The notes beneath the pieces are model-generated. The model saw nothing but the letters and a program-made list of their open reading frames with translations. It had not been told where the DNA came from and did not search any database. This document shows, in pieces, positions 16,003-24,879 of a stretch of DNA of 38,393 nt; positions within the stretch are counted from its first letter, which is position 1; the number at the start of each line of letters is the position of its first letter. The stretch is taken from positions 1 through 38,393 of the forward strand of contig NZ_FCOC02000034.1 in the NCBI RefSeq assembly GCF_001544455.2. The letters run 5' to 3'. The position numbers were made by a program, and so were the translations under genes. Source of the DNA: Caballeronia sordidicola. Its GTDB lineage: Bacteria; Pseudomonadota; Gammaproteobacteria; Burkholderiales; Burkholderiaceae.

Positions 16003-16515
16003 ATGGCTACATCGAAGAAACCGAGCGCCGCTTCTGCTGCGCTGACCACGCCCACGGACTTGGGCAACGACGCCCGCAAGCAGGTTGCCGAAGGCCTGAC
16101 CCGCTTGCTCGCCGATGTGTTTTCCCTCTTTGTAAAAACGAAGAATTTTCATTGGCACGTGAGCGGACCGCACTTTCGCGACTATCACCTGCTCCTCGAC
16201 GACCAGGCGCAGTTCGTCTACGACATGATCGATCCGATCGCCGAGCGCGCCCGCAAGCTTGGCGGCACCACGCTGCGATCAGTCGGACAAATCAGTACGC
16301 TGAAGCGCCTTGCCGACAACGACGCCGATTTCGTTGCGCCGGTGGACATGCTCAACGAACTGCGTGGCGACAATGAGTCGCTCGTGAAGTACATGCGCGA
16401 ACTGCACGACATGTGCGACGAGAAGGAAGACGTGGCGACGGCAAGTCTTATCGAGAACTGGATCGATCAGACCGAAGAGCGCGTCTGGTTCCTGTTCGAA
16501 GCCACGCGTTCGTAA
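16003..16515 (+). CDS. dps: Dps-family DNA-protecting ferritin-like protein
   Basis: A 170-residue mini-ferritin that would form a dodecameric shell, oxidise and store iron, and shield DNA in starvation and peroxide stress. The signature NFHWHVSGPHF (about 48-58) and the DMIDPIAER segment (about 74-82) place His50, His62, Asp66, Asp77 and Glu81 with the spacing of the E. coli ferroxidase site. The N-terminal 15 residues are Lys/Ala/Ser-rich, as in DNA-binding tails. The start follows CAGGAG by six bases. A strong terminator ends the transcript, so the gene is monocistronic. Confidence 0.95.
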   Translation: MATSKKPSAASAALTTPTDLGNDARKQVAEGLTRLLADVFSLFVKTKNFHWHVSGPHFRDYHLLLDDQAQFVYDMIDPIAERARKLGGTTLRSVGQISTLKRLADNDADFVAPVDMLNELRGDNESLVKYMRELHDMCDEKEDVATASLIENWIDQTEERVWFLFEATRS

Positions 16516-16536
16516 GCCCCGAGCAAACGTTGGTTG

Positions 16537-16560
16537 AAAAGGCGCCGAGGGCGCCTTTTT
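16537..16560 (+). terminator. Rho-independent terminator of dps
   Basis: A 10-bp stem AAAAGGCGCC / GGCGCCTTTT with loop GAG, ending in a T run, 22 bp after the dps stop. Confidence 0.9.
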
Positions 16561-16563
16561 ATT

Positions 16564-16578
16564 GCGTATCGCATACGC
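16564..16578. promoter_or_regulatory. Short palindrome GCGTAT-CGC-ATACGC
   Basis: Perfect 6-bp arms around a 3-base centre, in the space before the CHRD gene. It could be an operator for that gene; no regulator is identified. Confidence 0.25.
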
Positions 16579-16734
16579 TCGATGCACATGGAATAAACCC
16601 GTGCGCACAGGCGTTTCCCAAAGCAGCTAACGACGCAACGCGTATTATCGAAACCCTCGGCCGGGGTCCAAGGACAGCCTTCGCCGAGCAACGTCGTGAA
16701 GTTCCATCAGTCCATAAAAACTGGAAAAACGCTC

Positions 16735-17172
16735 ATGAAACTCAATCGCATGCTGACCGCCGCCGCACTCTCGCTTACGCTGGCCGTTCCCGCCCTCGCC
16801 TTCGCCGATACGGTCAATCTGAAAGCCGACTTGCTGGCGTCGTCGGAAGTCCCGCCTAAGGACAGCCAGGGCCACGGCAAGCTGGATGGAACATACGACA
16901 CGGCCTCCAGGATGCTGCAATGGAAGGTGACGTACGCTGACCTGACAGGCCCGGCGAGCATGGCGCATTTCCATGGTCCGGCGCCGGTTGGCAAGAACGC
17001 GGGCGTGGTTATTCCCATCGACCCGAGCAAGCTGCCGAGCCCGATTGAAGGCAGCGCCACGCTGACCGATGCTCAAGCGAAAGACCTGCTCGCCGGCAAC
17101 TGGTATTTCAACGTGCACACCGCGAAGAACCCGGGCGGTGAAATCCGCGGTCAGGTGGAAGCGGCGAAGTAA
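16735..17172 (+). CDS. Secreted CHRD-domain protein
   Basis: A 145-residue protein with a Sec signal peptide (MKLNRMLTAAALSLTL..., cleavage near AFA-DTV at about 24). One CHRD domain follows, with ASSEVPPKDSQGHGKLDGTY, MAHFHGPAPVGKNAGVVIPI and the terminal GNWYFNVHTAKNPGGEIRGQVE. CHRD domains are extracytoplasmic beta folds of unclear function in bacteria. The conserved His pairs and the final GEIRGQ strand are typical. ATG 16735 was preferred to the in-frame ATG 16696 because it begins the signal peptide directly. Confidence 0.85.
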   Translation: MKLNRMLTAAALSLTLAVPALAFADTVNLKADLLASSEVPPKDSQGHGKLDGTYDTASRMLQWKVTYADLTGPASMAHFHGPAPVGKNAGVVIPIDPSKLPSPIEGSATLTDAQAKDLLAGNWYFNVHTAKNPGGEIRGQVEAAK

Positions 17173-17222
17173 CTGCGAAGCCGGAACACGCGTAACGCCT
17201 GAAAAGCGGCGAGCCCCAAGCC

Positions 17223-18863
17223 CTATGGATTCTCACAGCGAAAGCTCGCCGCGTTGTTGATACTTCCCTTGCCGATATATCGCGGAAATCCGGGATATCG
17301 GCAAAGCGGGCGGCTCCGCCCGTTCGTGGCGCTTGCGATATCGAAACCAACCAGCGTCTCCGGCGCGATGTTCGCCGTCACCCATCTGTCCAGCGCGCCG
17401 AGTTCGTCCCATGCCGGAATGAACACGCCGTTGCCGTGCTGGAAGCCCGGCACCATGTAAAGCCGCATGAAAGAATCGACAATGCTTTGCCCGTACTTCG
17501 CCACGAGCAAACGATAGAAAGCGATGGTCTGGTTCGGGCTGATGACTTCATCGGCGAGACCGTGCATGGTGATCAGCTTGCCGCCATGAGCAATGAAAGC
17601 CGACATGTCGGGGTTCATCGCGCCGACTGTCGACGATAAATCCACCAGCCGCCCCTTGTACTCGCCCGGTTGACTCAGATCGAAGCCGAGCGTGTTGAAG
17701 CGCAGATCATGCGTGACAAAATACTTCATGTAGCTGTCGCCTTGCGTGAACAGATAGCCGTTGGCGTCGAAGCGCGGTGGCTGCACCAGCACGCTCGAAT
17801 TGCCAAGTCCCAGTCCGCTCGAAAAATCCACGCCCTGAAAGACGTTGTATCCGTAGTAACGCGTCACGCCATGCGCGAGTTCGTAGGGAAGCGTGAATCC
17901 ATCGCGCAAGGTCTCGAGCGTCGCCAGTTGCGCTTCGGACAAACAACTGTCCCGCTGCGATGGCCGCTGTCCGTTCGCGCAGCGCAATTGCGCGATGATC
18001 CTGGGCTCCCGTTCGCGGCACGCTTCCACATTCGCGACAATGCCGTCCAGCGCGCCATCGAGCCCATCGCATTCCTGCAGCACGGTTTCGACCACGCGCT
18101 TTTGCTGCACCGGTCCGACAAATCCGCCCGGCGTCCCGTACGACGCGCGGCCGACCTTTACGCCCATCAACCGCACGCCCGAAAAATTGATGGCGGGCGC
18201 GTTCGCGATCACGCCGTCGTAGTCGTCGGGATAACGCTCGATCACGGTGAACGCCTCGCGCCCGCCGGTCGAGCCGCCCGCAAAATACGTCTGCTCGGGC
18301 TTTTGCCCGTAACCCATGATGATCAGCGCAAGCGCGACATCGTGCGCCTTCTTCAGCGCCCCGTAGCCGAAGTTGACGACGGCTTCGTCGTTCATCGCGA
18401 AATCGGCGCGGCCTGAATTGCCGACATGACCGGAGTCCGAGCCGTAGGTCGCATACCCGATCGATAACGGCGACGCAGCCGGCGCGAACGCGGTAGGTTC
18501 CGTTCCGCTTACGATCACGCCGTTATATCCGCCGCCGCCCATTTGCAGCGCGCGGCCGTTCCAGCGCGCCGGGAGATTCACTTCGAAGCGGATGTCGGGC
18601 GTGGTGTCGAGTTGTGCCTTGATCACGCCGACCAGCCGGCAATAATCGCCGTTGCGGTTGTGAGGCGCGGCGGCGGCCACGAAGGACGCATCGGTAATGA
18701 GCGCCCCGCGCGTGGGCAAGCCGATGACCGACGCCGGCACTTCCTTGCCCAGCAATTCGGCGCAATGCTTGACAACATAGGACGCGGCGCGCGCGTGAGC
18801 GCAGCATGCGAACGAAGCGGCAAACAGCAGGGTACGCAGGAGACGGCGTGTGACTTGAGGCAT
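17223..18863 (-). CDS. Tannase/feruloyl-esterase-family alpha/beta hydrolase lacking the active-site disulfide
   Basis: A 546-residue exported hydrolase (signal peptide to about ARA-AS, residue 26) of the tannase/feruloyl esterase family, which cleaves aromatic ester bonds such as those of gallate, ferulate or MHET. The catalytic triad is visible: Ser198 in GGSTGGRE, Asp438 in GLADEVISP and His476 in PGFQHGNG. The lid-domain calcium loop CDGLDGALDGIV is present. In well-studied members the residues before Ser and after His are cysteines joined by a disulfide (GCS and HC). Here both are glycine (Gly197, Gly477). Other cysteines, such as the pair in VEAC and LRC, may form lid disulfides. Gene context (CHRD, LysR) does not reveal the substrate. 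Confidence 0.88.
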   Translation of the reverse strand: MPQVTRRLLRTLLFAASFACCAHARAASYVVKHCAELLGKEVPASVIGLPTRGALITDASFVAAAAPHNRNGDYCRLVGVIKAQLDTTPDIRFEVNLPARWNGRALQMGGGGYNGVIVSGTEPTAFAPAASPLSIGYATYGSDSGHVGNSGRADFAMNDEAVVNFGYGALKKAHDVALALIIMGYGQKPEQTYFAGGSTGGREAFTVIERYPDDYDGVIANAPAINFSGVRLMGVKVGRASYGTPGGFVGPVQQKRVVETVLQECDGLDGALDGIVANVEACREREPRIIAQLRCANGQRPSQRDSCLSEAQLATLETLRDGFTLPYELAHGVTRYYGYNVFQGVDFSSGLGLGNSSVLVQPPRFDANGYLFTQGDSYMKYFVTHDLRFNTLGFDLSQPGEYKGRLVDLSSTVGAMNPDMSAFIAHGGKLITMHGLADEVISPNQTIAFYRLLVAKYGQSIVDSFMRLYMVPGFQHGNGVFIPAWDELGALDRWVTANIAPETLVGFDIASATNGRSRPLCRYPGFPRYIGKGSINNAASFRCENP

Positions 18864-19083
18864 CGATTAGATGTTGGTTACCGCGAGCGGAACTGAACTG
18901 TTGCCTGAGACTGGCCTCAGACCGAGGTATTTTCGCCGCACAATATATAAGAAGCTTCTTATTGAAAGGAATCCGGTTTCCCGCGCGTTGTGTTTGCACA
19001 ACCTTGCAACGTGTTGAAGCAAGCGCGTTCGCACGTCGCATGCCCGGCGTGTGACGTGTAAATGACCTTTGAGCGCGCGCGAT

Positions 19084-19944
19084 TCACTCCCCCGCCCATT
19101 CGCCGCGCAAGTCACTGTCCTGCAGGAGTTCCAGCAACGTTTCGGCCGGCCGGCTCAAATGCCGGGCCGCCAGCGCGATGAACTCAACCTCCGGCAATTC
19201 CGGCAATTCGGCGCGATTGACAGGCGGCGCCAGTCCCCTGCCCGCGAGGAAATTGGAGCGCACGGTCAGTCCCAATCCGCCGCGCGCCGCGGCAACACAG
19301 CCGGCGTGCGAACTGCTCGTGCAGACCATTTGCCAGCGCGCGCCAACGGCGGCGAGTGCATCGAGCACGACGGCGCGCGTCACGCTCGGTTCGGCGACAA
19401 GAATCAGCGGCAACGGTTGCGCGAGATCCACTTCGGTGCCGGTTCGCGCGAGCCATTCGAGTTTTCCGGAAAAGAGCGGAATGCCGCGCCGGTCTCCCAG
19501 CCGCCTTTTGCCGATCAACAGGTCGATCGCGCCTGCGTCGAGATGTTCATAAAGCCGTCCCGTCATGCCGATGGTAATTTCCAGTTCCACGTCGGGATGC
19601 GTGCGGCGGAACGCGGCGAGCACGCTGGGCAAGGGTCCGAGCGCCAGATCATCCGATGAACCCAGGCGCACGCGCCCTCGCAGCCGTGGCGAACGGAACT
19701 GCGACTCGGCGTGGGACATGGCTTCCAGGATCACGCGCGCGTGTACGAGCATGGCTTCGCCGTCGGCGGTGAGCGCAAGCGAATGGGTATCGCGTACAAG
19801 CAGGCGGCGGCCGACATGTTCCTCCAGACGCCGGATGTGCTCGCTGACACTCGACTGCGTCAGGCTGAGCTGACGGCCGCCGTCGGTGAAACTGTGCGAC
19901 GCGGCCACCGTCGCGAACGTGTTCAGCCAGACAGGATTGAGCAT
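19084..19944 (-). CDS. LysR-family transcriptional regulator
   Basis: A 286-residue regulator with an N-terminal winged helix-turn-helix (about 1-62, FATVAASHSFTDGGRQLSLTQSSVSEHIRRLEE) and a LysR substrate-binding domain (about 88-280, opening RGRVRLGSSDDLALGPLP). It is transcribed away from the MFS exporter with 125 bp between the starts, the usual arrangement for a LysR protein and its target. A box matching ATC-N9-GAT lies in between. The ligand is unknown. Confidence 0.93.
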   Translation of the reverse strand: MLNPVWLNTFATVAASHSFTDGGRQLSLTQSSVSEHIRRLEEHVGRRLLVRDTHSLALTADGEAMLVHARVILEAMSHAESQFRSPRLRGRVRLGSSDDLALGPLPSVLAAFRRTHPDVELEITIGMTGRLYEHLDAGAIDLLIGKRRLGDRRGIPLFSGKLEWLARTGTEVDLAQPLPLILVAEPSVTRAVVLDALAAVGARWQMVCTSSSHAGCVAAARGGLGLTVRSNFLAGRGLAPPVNRAELPELPEVEFIALAARHLSRPAETLLELLQDSDLRGEWAGE

Positions 19945-19955
19945 ATGCCATTGTC

Positions 19956-19970
19956 ATCGATGATTCCGAT
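19956..19970. promoter_or_regulatory. LysR box ATC-N9-GAT
   Basis: The 15-bp site fits both the ATC-N9-GAT and T-N11-A LysR patterns and has ATCG/CGAT arms. It lies 12 bp upstream of the LysR start and about 100 bp upstream of the exporter start, where autorepression and activation of the divergent gene are expected. Confidence 0.45.
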
Positions 19971-20069
19971 CACAGTCAATGCAGTCAGCGGGGTTCCCGA
20001 TAACCACGTCTCGTCTTAAAATCTTCACATTGCACGGGATTCCGCGCTACAACACCCAGCAGCAACCGA

Positions 20070-21452
20070 ATGCCCCAAAAAAACTCACACACCGCGCTTC
20101 TCTGGATCGTGGCCGTCGGCTTTTTCATGCAGGCCCTCGACACGACCATCGTCAATACCGCCCTGCCTTCCATTGCACGAAGCCTGAACGCGCAACCGCT
20201 CGCTATGCAGCCAATCGTGGTCGCCTACACGCTGACCATGGCCTTGCTCACGCCCGCGTCCGGCTGGCTCGCGGACCGCTTCGGCACGCGGCGCGTCTAT
20301 TTCGTCGCGATCCTGTTGTTCGTGATTGGCTCGCTCTGCTGCGCGAACGCGCAGTCGCTCAATCAACTGATCGTGGCGCGCGTGATTCAGGGCATAGGCG
20401 GCTCGATGCTGCTGCCCATCGGACGGCTCGCGGTGCTTCGCAGCGTGACCGGCGAAGCTTACGTCTCGGCGCTGGCGGTGATTTCCATCGCTGGCCAGGT
20501 CGGTCCCATTCTTGGCCCGACGCTCGGCGGCTGGTTCGTCGAAGCGTTTTCGTGGCACTGGATCTTCCTGATCAACGTGCCGATAGGCGCGGTCGGCTTG
20601 CTCGCCGTGCATCGTTTTCTCCCCGATGACGCCATCGCCGATGCTCCGCCTTTCGACTTTATCGGCGGCGCCATGTTGTCGCTGTGCATGGTCGCGTTTT
20701 CAATGGCGCTCGACAGCCCCGCGCAGTCGCACAAGGTGCTGGTATCGGGCAGTTTGTTCGCGGTGTCCGCGCTTGCCGCGCTCGCCTACATTCCGTATGC
20801 AAGAAACCGGGCGAATCCGCTGTTCAAGCTGTCGCTCTTCAGTGAGCCGAATTTCAGTGTCGGCTTGATCGGCAACCTGTTGTGCCGGGTCGGTTCTAGC
20901 GCGGTGCCGTTTCTCTTGCCGCTCCTGATGCAATTGCAACTCGGTTATTCGCCGCTGCATTCGGGCTTGATGATGTTGCCTGCCGCGTTCGCCGGCACGG
21001 TCGCGAAGGGCTGGATCACGCCGCTGGTGAAGCGTTATGGCTACGACAACTTCCTGCTGTGGAACACGATCCTGGTCGGCGCGTCGATAGTCGGCTTCGC
21101 CTCCTTTTCGATGAGCACGCCGCTCGTGCTGGAGATCGCGATTCTCGCGGTGTTTGGCGCATGCAACTCCATGCAGTTCGCGGCCATGAACAGCGTCACG
21201 CTCAAGGGCTTGTCCGTCAAGGACGCGGGCAGCGGCAACAGCCTCTTCTCGATGGTGCAGATGCTCGCGATCGGATTGGGTGTATCGATTGGCGGCGGCC
21301 TCGTTTCCGTCTTTTCCACGAGTCTCGGCTCAGCCGCGCCGGCATTTCGCATTGCGTTCGTCTGCGTGGGACTGGTCACGCTCGGGTCCGCCATCGTGTT
21401 TCGTTTCCTCGATGCCGTTCCTCGACCGGCCACGCAAGCAGCCACTTCGTAG
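20070..21452 (+). CDS. MFS exporter, DHA2 (EmrB/QacA-like) family
   Basis: A 460-residue proton-driven transporter. It has the DHA2 signatures: FMQALDTTIVNTALPSIA in helix 1 (motif D1), GWLADRFGTRRV (motif A, about 65-76), RVIQGIGGSMLLPIGR (motif B) and GPILGPTLGGWF (motif C, antiporter). The C-terminal half has 6-8 further helices. The closest known type by eye is MdtD-like, about 14 helices or slightly fewer. It probably exports a drug or metabolite under control of the divergent LysR regulator. The ribosome site is weak. Confidence 0.9.
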   Translation: MPQKNSHTALLWIVAVGFFMQALDTTIVNTALPSIARSLNAQPLAMQPIVVAYTLTMALLTPASGWLADRFGTRRVYFVAILLFVIGSLCCANAQSLNQLIVARVIQGIGGSMLLPIGRLAVLRSVTGEAYVSALAVISIAGQVGPILGPTLGGWFVEAFSWHWIFLINVPIGAVGLLAVHRFLPDDAIADAPPFDFIGGAMLSLCMVAFSMALDSPAQSHKVLVSGSLFAVSALAALAYIPYARNRANPLFKLSLFSEPNFSVGLIGNLLCRVGSSAVPFLLPLLMQLQLGYSPLHSGLMMLPAAFAGTVAKGWITPLVKRYGYDNFLLWNTILVGASIVGFASFSMSTPLVLEIAILAVFGACNSMQFAAMNSVTLKGLSVKDAGSGNSLFSMVQMLAIGLGVSIGGGLVSVFSTSLGSAAPAFRIAFVCVGLVTLGSAIVFRFLDAVPRPATQAATS

Positions 21453-21533
21453 CGCCATGATCTGCAAGCATTGTGCGTAGCGTTTAAGCTTCTTCAATGT
21501 ACTTTCCGGTCAACCTCGCTCAAGGAGCTCGCC

Positions 21534-22538
21534 TTGCAATATCGTAAATTTGGGAAGACTGGCCTGACCGTTTCGCGCCTGTGTCTTGGCACCATGACGT
21601 TCGGCTTGCAGACTGAAGAAAAGGTGTCGCACAGCATCATGGACCGCGCGGCTGAAGCGGGCGTGAATTTCATCGATACCGCCGACGTCTATCCGCTGGG
21701 CGCCGACGAAACTCATGCCGGGCGCACGGAGGAAATCGTCGGAGGATGGCTGAAGGAAACACCCTCGCGCCGCAGCGAATTCATCCTGGCAACCAAGGCT
21801 GTTGGCAAGATGGGCCCGGCGCCGTGGGATCAGGGCGCGTCGCGCAAGCACTTGCTGGATGCAATCGATGCATCGCTCAAACGGCTGAACACCGATTACG
21901 TCGACTTGTACCAACTGCATAGCGACGACCTCGAAACGCCGCTCGACGAAACCCTGGAGGCGCTCGACACCATCGTGCGTCATGGCAAGGCGCGCTACAT
22001 CGGCGTGTCGAATTTCCTGGCGTACCGGCTCGCGACCGCGCTGGGCCGTTCAGATGTGCTGCGCGTTGCGCGCTTCGTCTCCGTCCAGCCGCGCTACAAC
22101 CTGCTTTTCAGGCAGATCGAGCGTGAACTGCTGCCGCTTGCCACCGACGAAAATCTCGCCGTGATTCCGTACAACCCGCTTGCAGGCGGTTTGCTCACGG
22201 GCAAGCACAAGCACGACGCCAAACCGTCCGACGGCCGTTTTACCGCAACCGTGGGCAAGGCTGGCGAAGTGTATTCGCAGCGGTATTGGCATGAGCGCGA
22301 GTTCGAGACCATCGGGAAACTGCAGCAGATCGTGGGCGAAACCGGCGAGTCGCTGACGAAGACCTCGGTCGCCTGGGTGCTCGCGAATCCGGCGATCACC
22401 TCGGCGATCATCGGCGCGAGCAAGCCGGAACAACTGACGGACAGCCTCGCGGCCGTCGACTTCCATCTCGATGAGGCGTTGAAAGCAAAGCTCGACGATG
22501 CGACGAAGGAATATCGCTGGGGCGATGCGGCGCGTTGA
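21534..22538 (+). CDS. Aldo/keto reductase (TTG start)
   Basis: A 334-residue NADP-dependent oxidoreductase of the aldo/keto reductase superfamily. It has the family start YRKFGKTGLTVSRLCLGTMTFG, catalytic Asp and Tyr in FIDTADVYPLG, Lys in ILATKAVG and His in YQLHSDD; IGASKPEQL near the C-terminus marks the NADP phosphate site. The start is TTG 21534, because AAGGAG ends six bases before it and the family sequence begins there. The frame extends upstream to a TTG at 21471 without homology or ribosome site. It follows the exporter by 81 bp on the same strand and may be co-transcribed. Confidence 0.9.
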   Translation: MQYRKFGKTGLTVSRLCLGTMTFGLQTEEKVSHSIMDRAAEAGVNFIDTADVYPLGADETHAGRTEEIVGGWLKETPSRRSEFILATKAVGKMGPAPWDQGASRKHLLDAIDASLKRLNTDYVDLYQLHSDDLETPLDETLEALDTIVRHGKARYIGVSNFLAYRLATALGRSDVLRVARFVSVQPRYNLLFRQIERELLPLATDENLAVIPYNPLAGGLLTGKHKHDAKPSDGRFTATVGKAGEVYSQRYWHEREFETIGKLQQIVGETGESLTKTSVAWVLANPAITSAIIGASKPEQLTDSLAAVDFHLDEALKAKLDDATKEYRWGDAAR

Positions 22539-22566
22539 TTGTCGATGGATCGATGACCGCTGACGA

Positions 22567-22590
22567 ACGCGCCGGCGTTGACCGGCGCGT
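22567..22590. terminator. Hairpin between convergent genes
   Basis: A 9-bp perfect stem ACGCGCCGG / CCGGCGCGT with loop CGTTGA. It lies between the stops at 22538 (+) and 22599 (-) and may serve both. No T run follows on either strand, so termination is only probable. Confidence 0.45.
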
Positions 22591-22598
22591 GCAGCACG

Positions 22599-23258
22599 CT
22601 AGTACTTCGTTATATCCCGCGGTTCCAGCGCTCTCGACGGCCCGCGCTCTTTCGCCGTGACGATCATCGCGCGGCCAAGTTGCTGGGTTGTCGTGATCGC
22701 GTTGGGAAACGAGCGCCGCAACAGCGGAAACAAGGGCCGCGCGATGGAAATGATCGCCTGATACATCGGCGTCTTCGAGCGGATCCCATCCATCGGCTGG
22801 ATCATTCCCGGGCGAAACATGTAAGCCGCCCTGAACGGCATGCGCAGCAGCGCGTTCTCCGTGCGTCCCTTCACGCGCGCCCACATGCTGTTGCCGCGCT
22901 CGGTCGAGTCCGTACCCGAACCCGAGACGTACGAAAAGGTCATCGCGGGATTCAGCCGCGATAACGTTCGCGCAATGCCAAACGTCAGGTCATACGTCAG
23001 GTGCGCGTAATCGGCTTCGTTCATCCTGAACGACGACACGCCGAGGCAGAAAAAGCAGGCATCGAAACCGGTCAGCTTGTCTTCGATCGCCGAGAGATCG
23101 AAGAGATCGCTGTGCACGATCTCCGTGAACCTGGGGTCCAGTTGCCGGGTGGAACTACGCCCGACCGCGAGCACACGTTCAATGTCAGGATCGAGCAGAC
23201 ATTCGCGCAACACGCCCTGCCCGACCATTCCCGTGGCGCCAAAAATGATGACTTTCAT
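22599..23258 (-). CDS. NAD(P)-binding epimerase-like protein (atypical SDR, NmrA/TIP30-like)
   Basis: A 219-residue single-domain Rossmann protein. GATGMVGQGVL (about 8-18) is the atypical-SDR nucleotide motif. FFCLGVSSFR and SYVSGSGTDS follow, but no clear Tyr-x-x-x-Lys pair is seen. RPGMIQPMDG resembles the TIP30/HTATIP2-type branch. The enzymatic role is unknown. Its ATG overlaps the TGA of the preceding SDR gene by four bases (ATGA), so the two are translationally coupled and probably act together. GGAGAAAGC precedes the start. Confidence 0.85.
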   Translation of the reverse strand: MKVIIFGATGMVGQGVLRECLLDPDIERVLAVGRSSTRQLDPRFTEIVHSDLFDLSAIEDKLTGFDACFFCLGVSSFRMNEADYAHLTYDLTFGIARTLSRLNPAMTFSYVSGSGTDSTERGNSMWARVKGRTENALLRMPFRAAYMFRPGMIQPMDGIRSKTPMYQAIISIARPLFPLLRRSFPNAITTTQQLGRAMIVTAKERGPSRALEPRDITKY

Positions 23259-24184
23259 GCTTTCTCCGGCCAGTGCGCGCCAGTGAGTTTCACCGATACA
23301 TCCCAGAGTTTCGCGCTGACCGCCGCATCAGCCGCCTGAGGAAAGATGCGAGCTTCCGACGGCGGCCCAATCAGTTCCTGGAAACCTTTCGGACCATAGT
23401 ACGCCGCGCCGCGCGCTTCGGGCGCCGTGGCGGCTAGCAATGTAGGCAATGCGCCTTCGGCCGCGCTGTGGCTAAGAAACCGCGACAGCATACGGCTGAG
23501 CATGGCGAACATGCCTGATGTTCCCGGTCCATTGGCGATCAAATCCGTTCGTGCAAATCCGGGATGCGCGGCGTTGCTCATGAGACCCCAGCCGTTGGCG
23601 TCGCTACGGCGTTGCAACTCGAGCGCGAACATCAGCATGGCAAGTTTCGATTGTTCATACGCAGGCCACGCCTTGTACGCGCGCTCGCCTTGAAGGTTAT
23701 CGAAGGCGATCTTCCCTCGCCGGTGCGCGAGGCTGCTCAGGTTCACCACCCGCGGCGCAGCGCTTTTTTGCAGCAGCGGCAGCAACTGCGCGGTCAGCGC
23801 GAAATGCCCGAGATAGTTCGTGCCGAACTGTCGCTCGAAGCCGTCGATGGTCTTTTCATGTTGCGGAAGCATCATTACGCCGGCATTGTTCACCAGGATA
23901 TCGACGGGCGCGCCATCCGCGAGCAAATGCGCCGAAGCACGCGATATCGATTTGAGACTCGCCAGATCGAGCATCTCAAAGCGGACTCGCGCGCCCGGCA
24001 CTTCGTGGCGAATGCGTTCAAGCGCGGCCCGGCCCTTCGCTTCGTTGCGGCCCGTGAGAATCACCTCCGCTCCGGCGCGAGCCAGTTCCAGCGATGTTTC
24101 GTATCCCAGTCCGCCCGTTGCGCCCGTCACGACAGCCAGCTTGCCCGTTTGCGGCGGGATATCCGCAGTAGTCCATTCGCTCAT
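23255..24184 (-). CDS. Short-chain dehydrogenase (retinol-dehydrogenase-like)
   Basis: A 309-residue SDR with TGATGGLG at the NAD(P) site, GRNEAKG at the end of the second strand (Arg favours NADP), NNAGVMM, and NLSSLAHRRG with the catalytic Ser. The Tyr-Lys pair is in YEQSK, and NAAHPGFARTDL follows. It resembles retinol-dehydrogenase/WW-oxidoreductase-type proteins used by bacteria for assorted alcohols and ketones. ATG 24184 was chosen over GTG 24190 for its spacing from AAAGGA. It is located between a TetR gene and the NAD(P)-binding gene in one direction, with a TetR-like palindrome before it. Confidence 0.9.
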   Translation of the reverse strand: MSEWTTADIPPQTGKLAVVTGATGGLGYETSLELARAGAEVILTGRNEAKGRAALERIRHEVPGARVRFEMLDLASLKSISRASAHLLADGAPVDILVNNAGVMMLPQHEKTIDGFERQFGTNYLGHFALTAQLLPLLQKSAAPRVVNLSSLAHRRGKIAFDNLQGERAYKAWPAYEQSKLAMLMFALELQRRSDANGWGLMSNAAHPGFARTDLIANGPGTSGMFAMLSRMLSRFLSHSAAEGALPTLLAATAPEARGAAYYGPKGFQELIGPPSEARIFPQAADAAVSAKLWDVSVKLTGAHWPEKA

Positions 24185-24210
24185 GTGCACATCCTTTCGG
24201 TTTAATTGTG

Positions 24211-24224
24211 TGAGTAATCAGTCA
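24211..24224. promoter_or_regulatory. Imperfect TetR-like operator before the SDR gene
   Basis: TGAGTAATCAGTCA shares 11 of 14 positions with the palindrome at 24880-24893 upstream of the TetR gene. It lies 27 bp before the SDR start. A second site for the same repressor is the simplest reading. Confidence 0.35.
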
Positions 24225-24271
24225 TTAAACAAACGATTCGATTGGCTTCCGATCTGATGATGCTGCGTTAC

Positions 24272-24853
24272 TTAAGCTGAGTGACGCGCAACGCCGTTCC
24301 AGAAAACATCGAAGCCGACCTTCCTATACCGGTCCGCTTCATCCGGAAAAGCGCTCATGAATCCCATGGTTGTTTCGGCCAGCGCTTTCATGGTCGCCGC
24401 GATGAACTCGCACGGATACGCCTCCAGAACCTGCGTCTCGATGCTATACAGCGCCAGCGCTTCGATTTCCGCGAAGGGTTCGTAGCCAACCGCCTTCGAT
24501 TCCTCGGTGACGATATCCGCCACCGACAACTGGTCCAGCACATTCAGGCGCTGCGGATTGGCCACGCCCCAACTTACAAACGCATTCCATAGATACTCAA
24601 GACGGTCACGCACCGGTCCCTGCCTGGGAAAATGCGACATCAGGACATCGGCGAGTTCGAGCTTGATCGCACGATACAGCGCATTGACCAGTTCGTCCTT
24701 GGTGCGGAAATACGTGAACAACGTCCCTTCCGCGACGCCCGCCTGCTTCGAAATGGCTGAAGTGGGCGCGGCAGCCAGTCCACGCTCGGCAAACACCTGT
24801 TCAGCGGCGAGCAGCAGCGCGTTGCGTTTGTCGTCACTCTTGGGTCGGGCCAT
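24272..24853 (-). CDS. TetR-family transcriptional regulator
   Basis: A 193-residue repressor-type protein. The N-terminal helix-turn-helix is typical: ALLLAAEQVFAERGLAA, then ISKQAGVAEGTLFTYFRTKDELVNALY (about 34-60). An all-helical C-terminal domain binds an unknown ligand. The gene heads the TetR / SDR / NAD(P)-binding group, with related palindromes before itself and before the SDR, so it likely represses both. Confidence 0.93.
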   Translation of the reverse strand: MARPKSDDKRNALLLAAEQVFAERGLAAAPTSAISKQAGVAEGTLFTYFRTKDELVNALYRAIKLELADVLMSHFPRQGPVRDRLEYLWNAFVSWGVANPQRLNVLDQLSVADIVTEESKAVGYEPFAEIEALALYSIETQVLEAYPCEFIAATMKALAETTMGFMSAFPDEADRYRKVGFDVFWNGVARHSA

Positions 24854-24879
24854 CAGAAATTTCTAGCGGATTAAATTAA

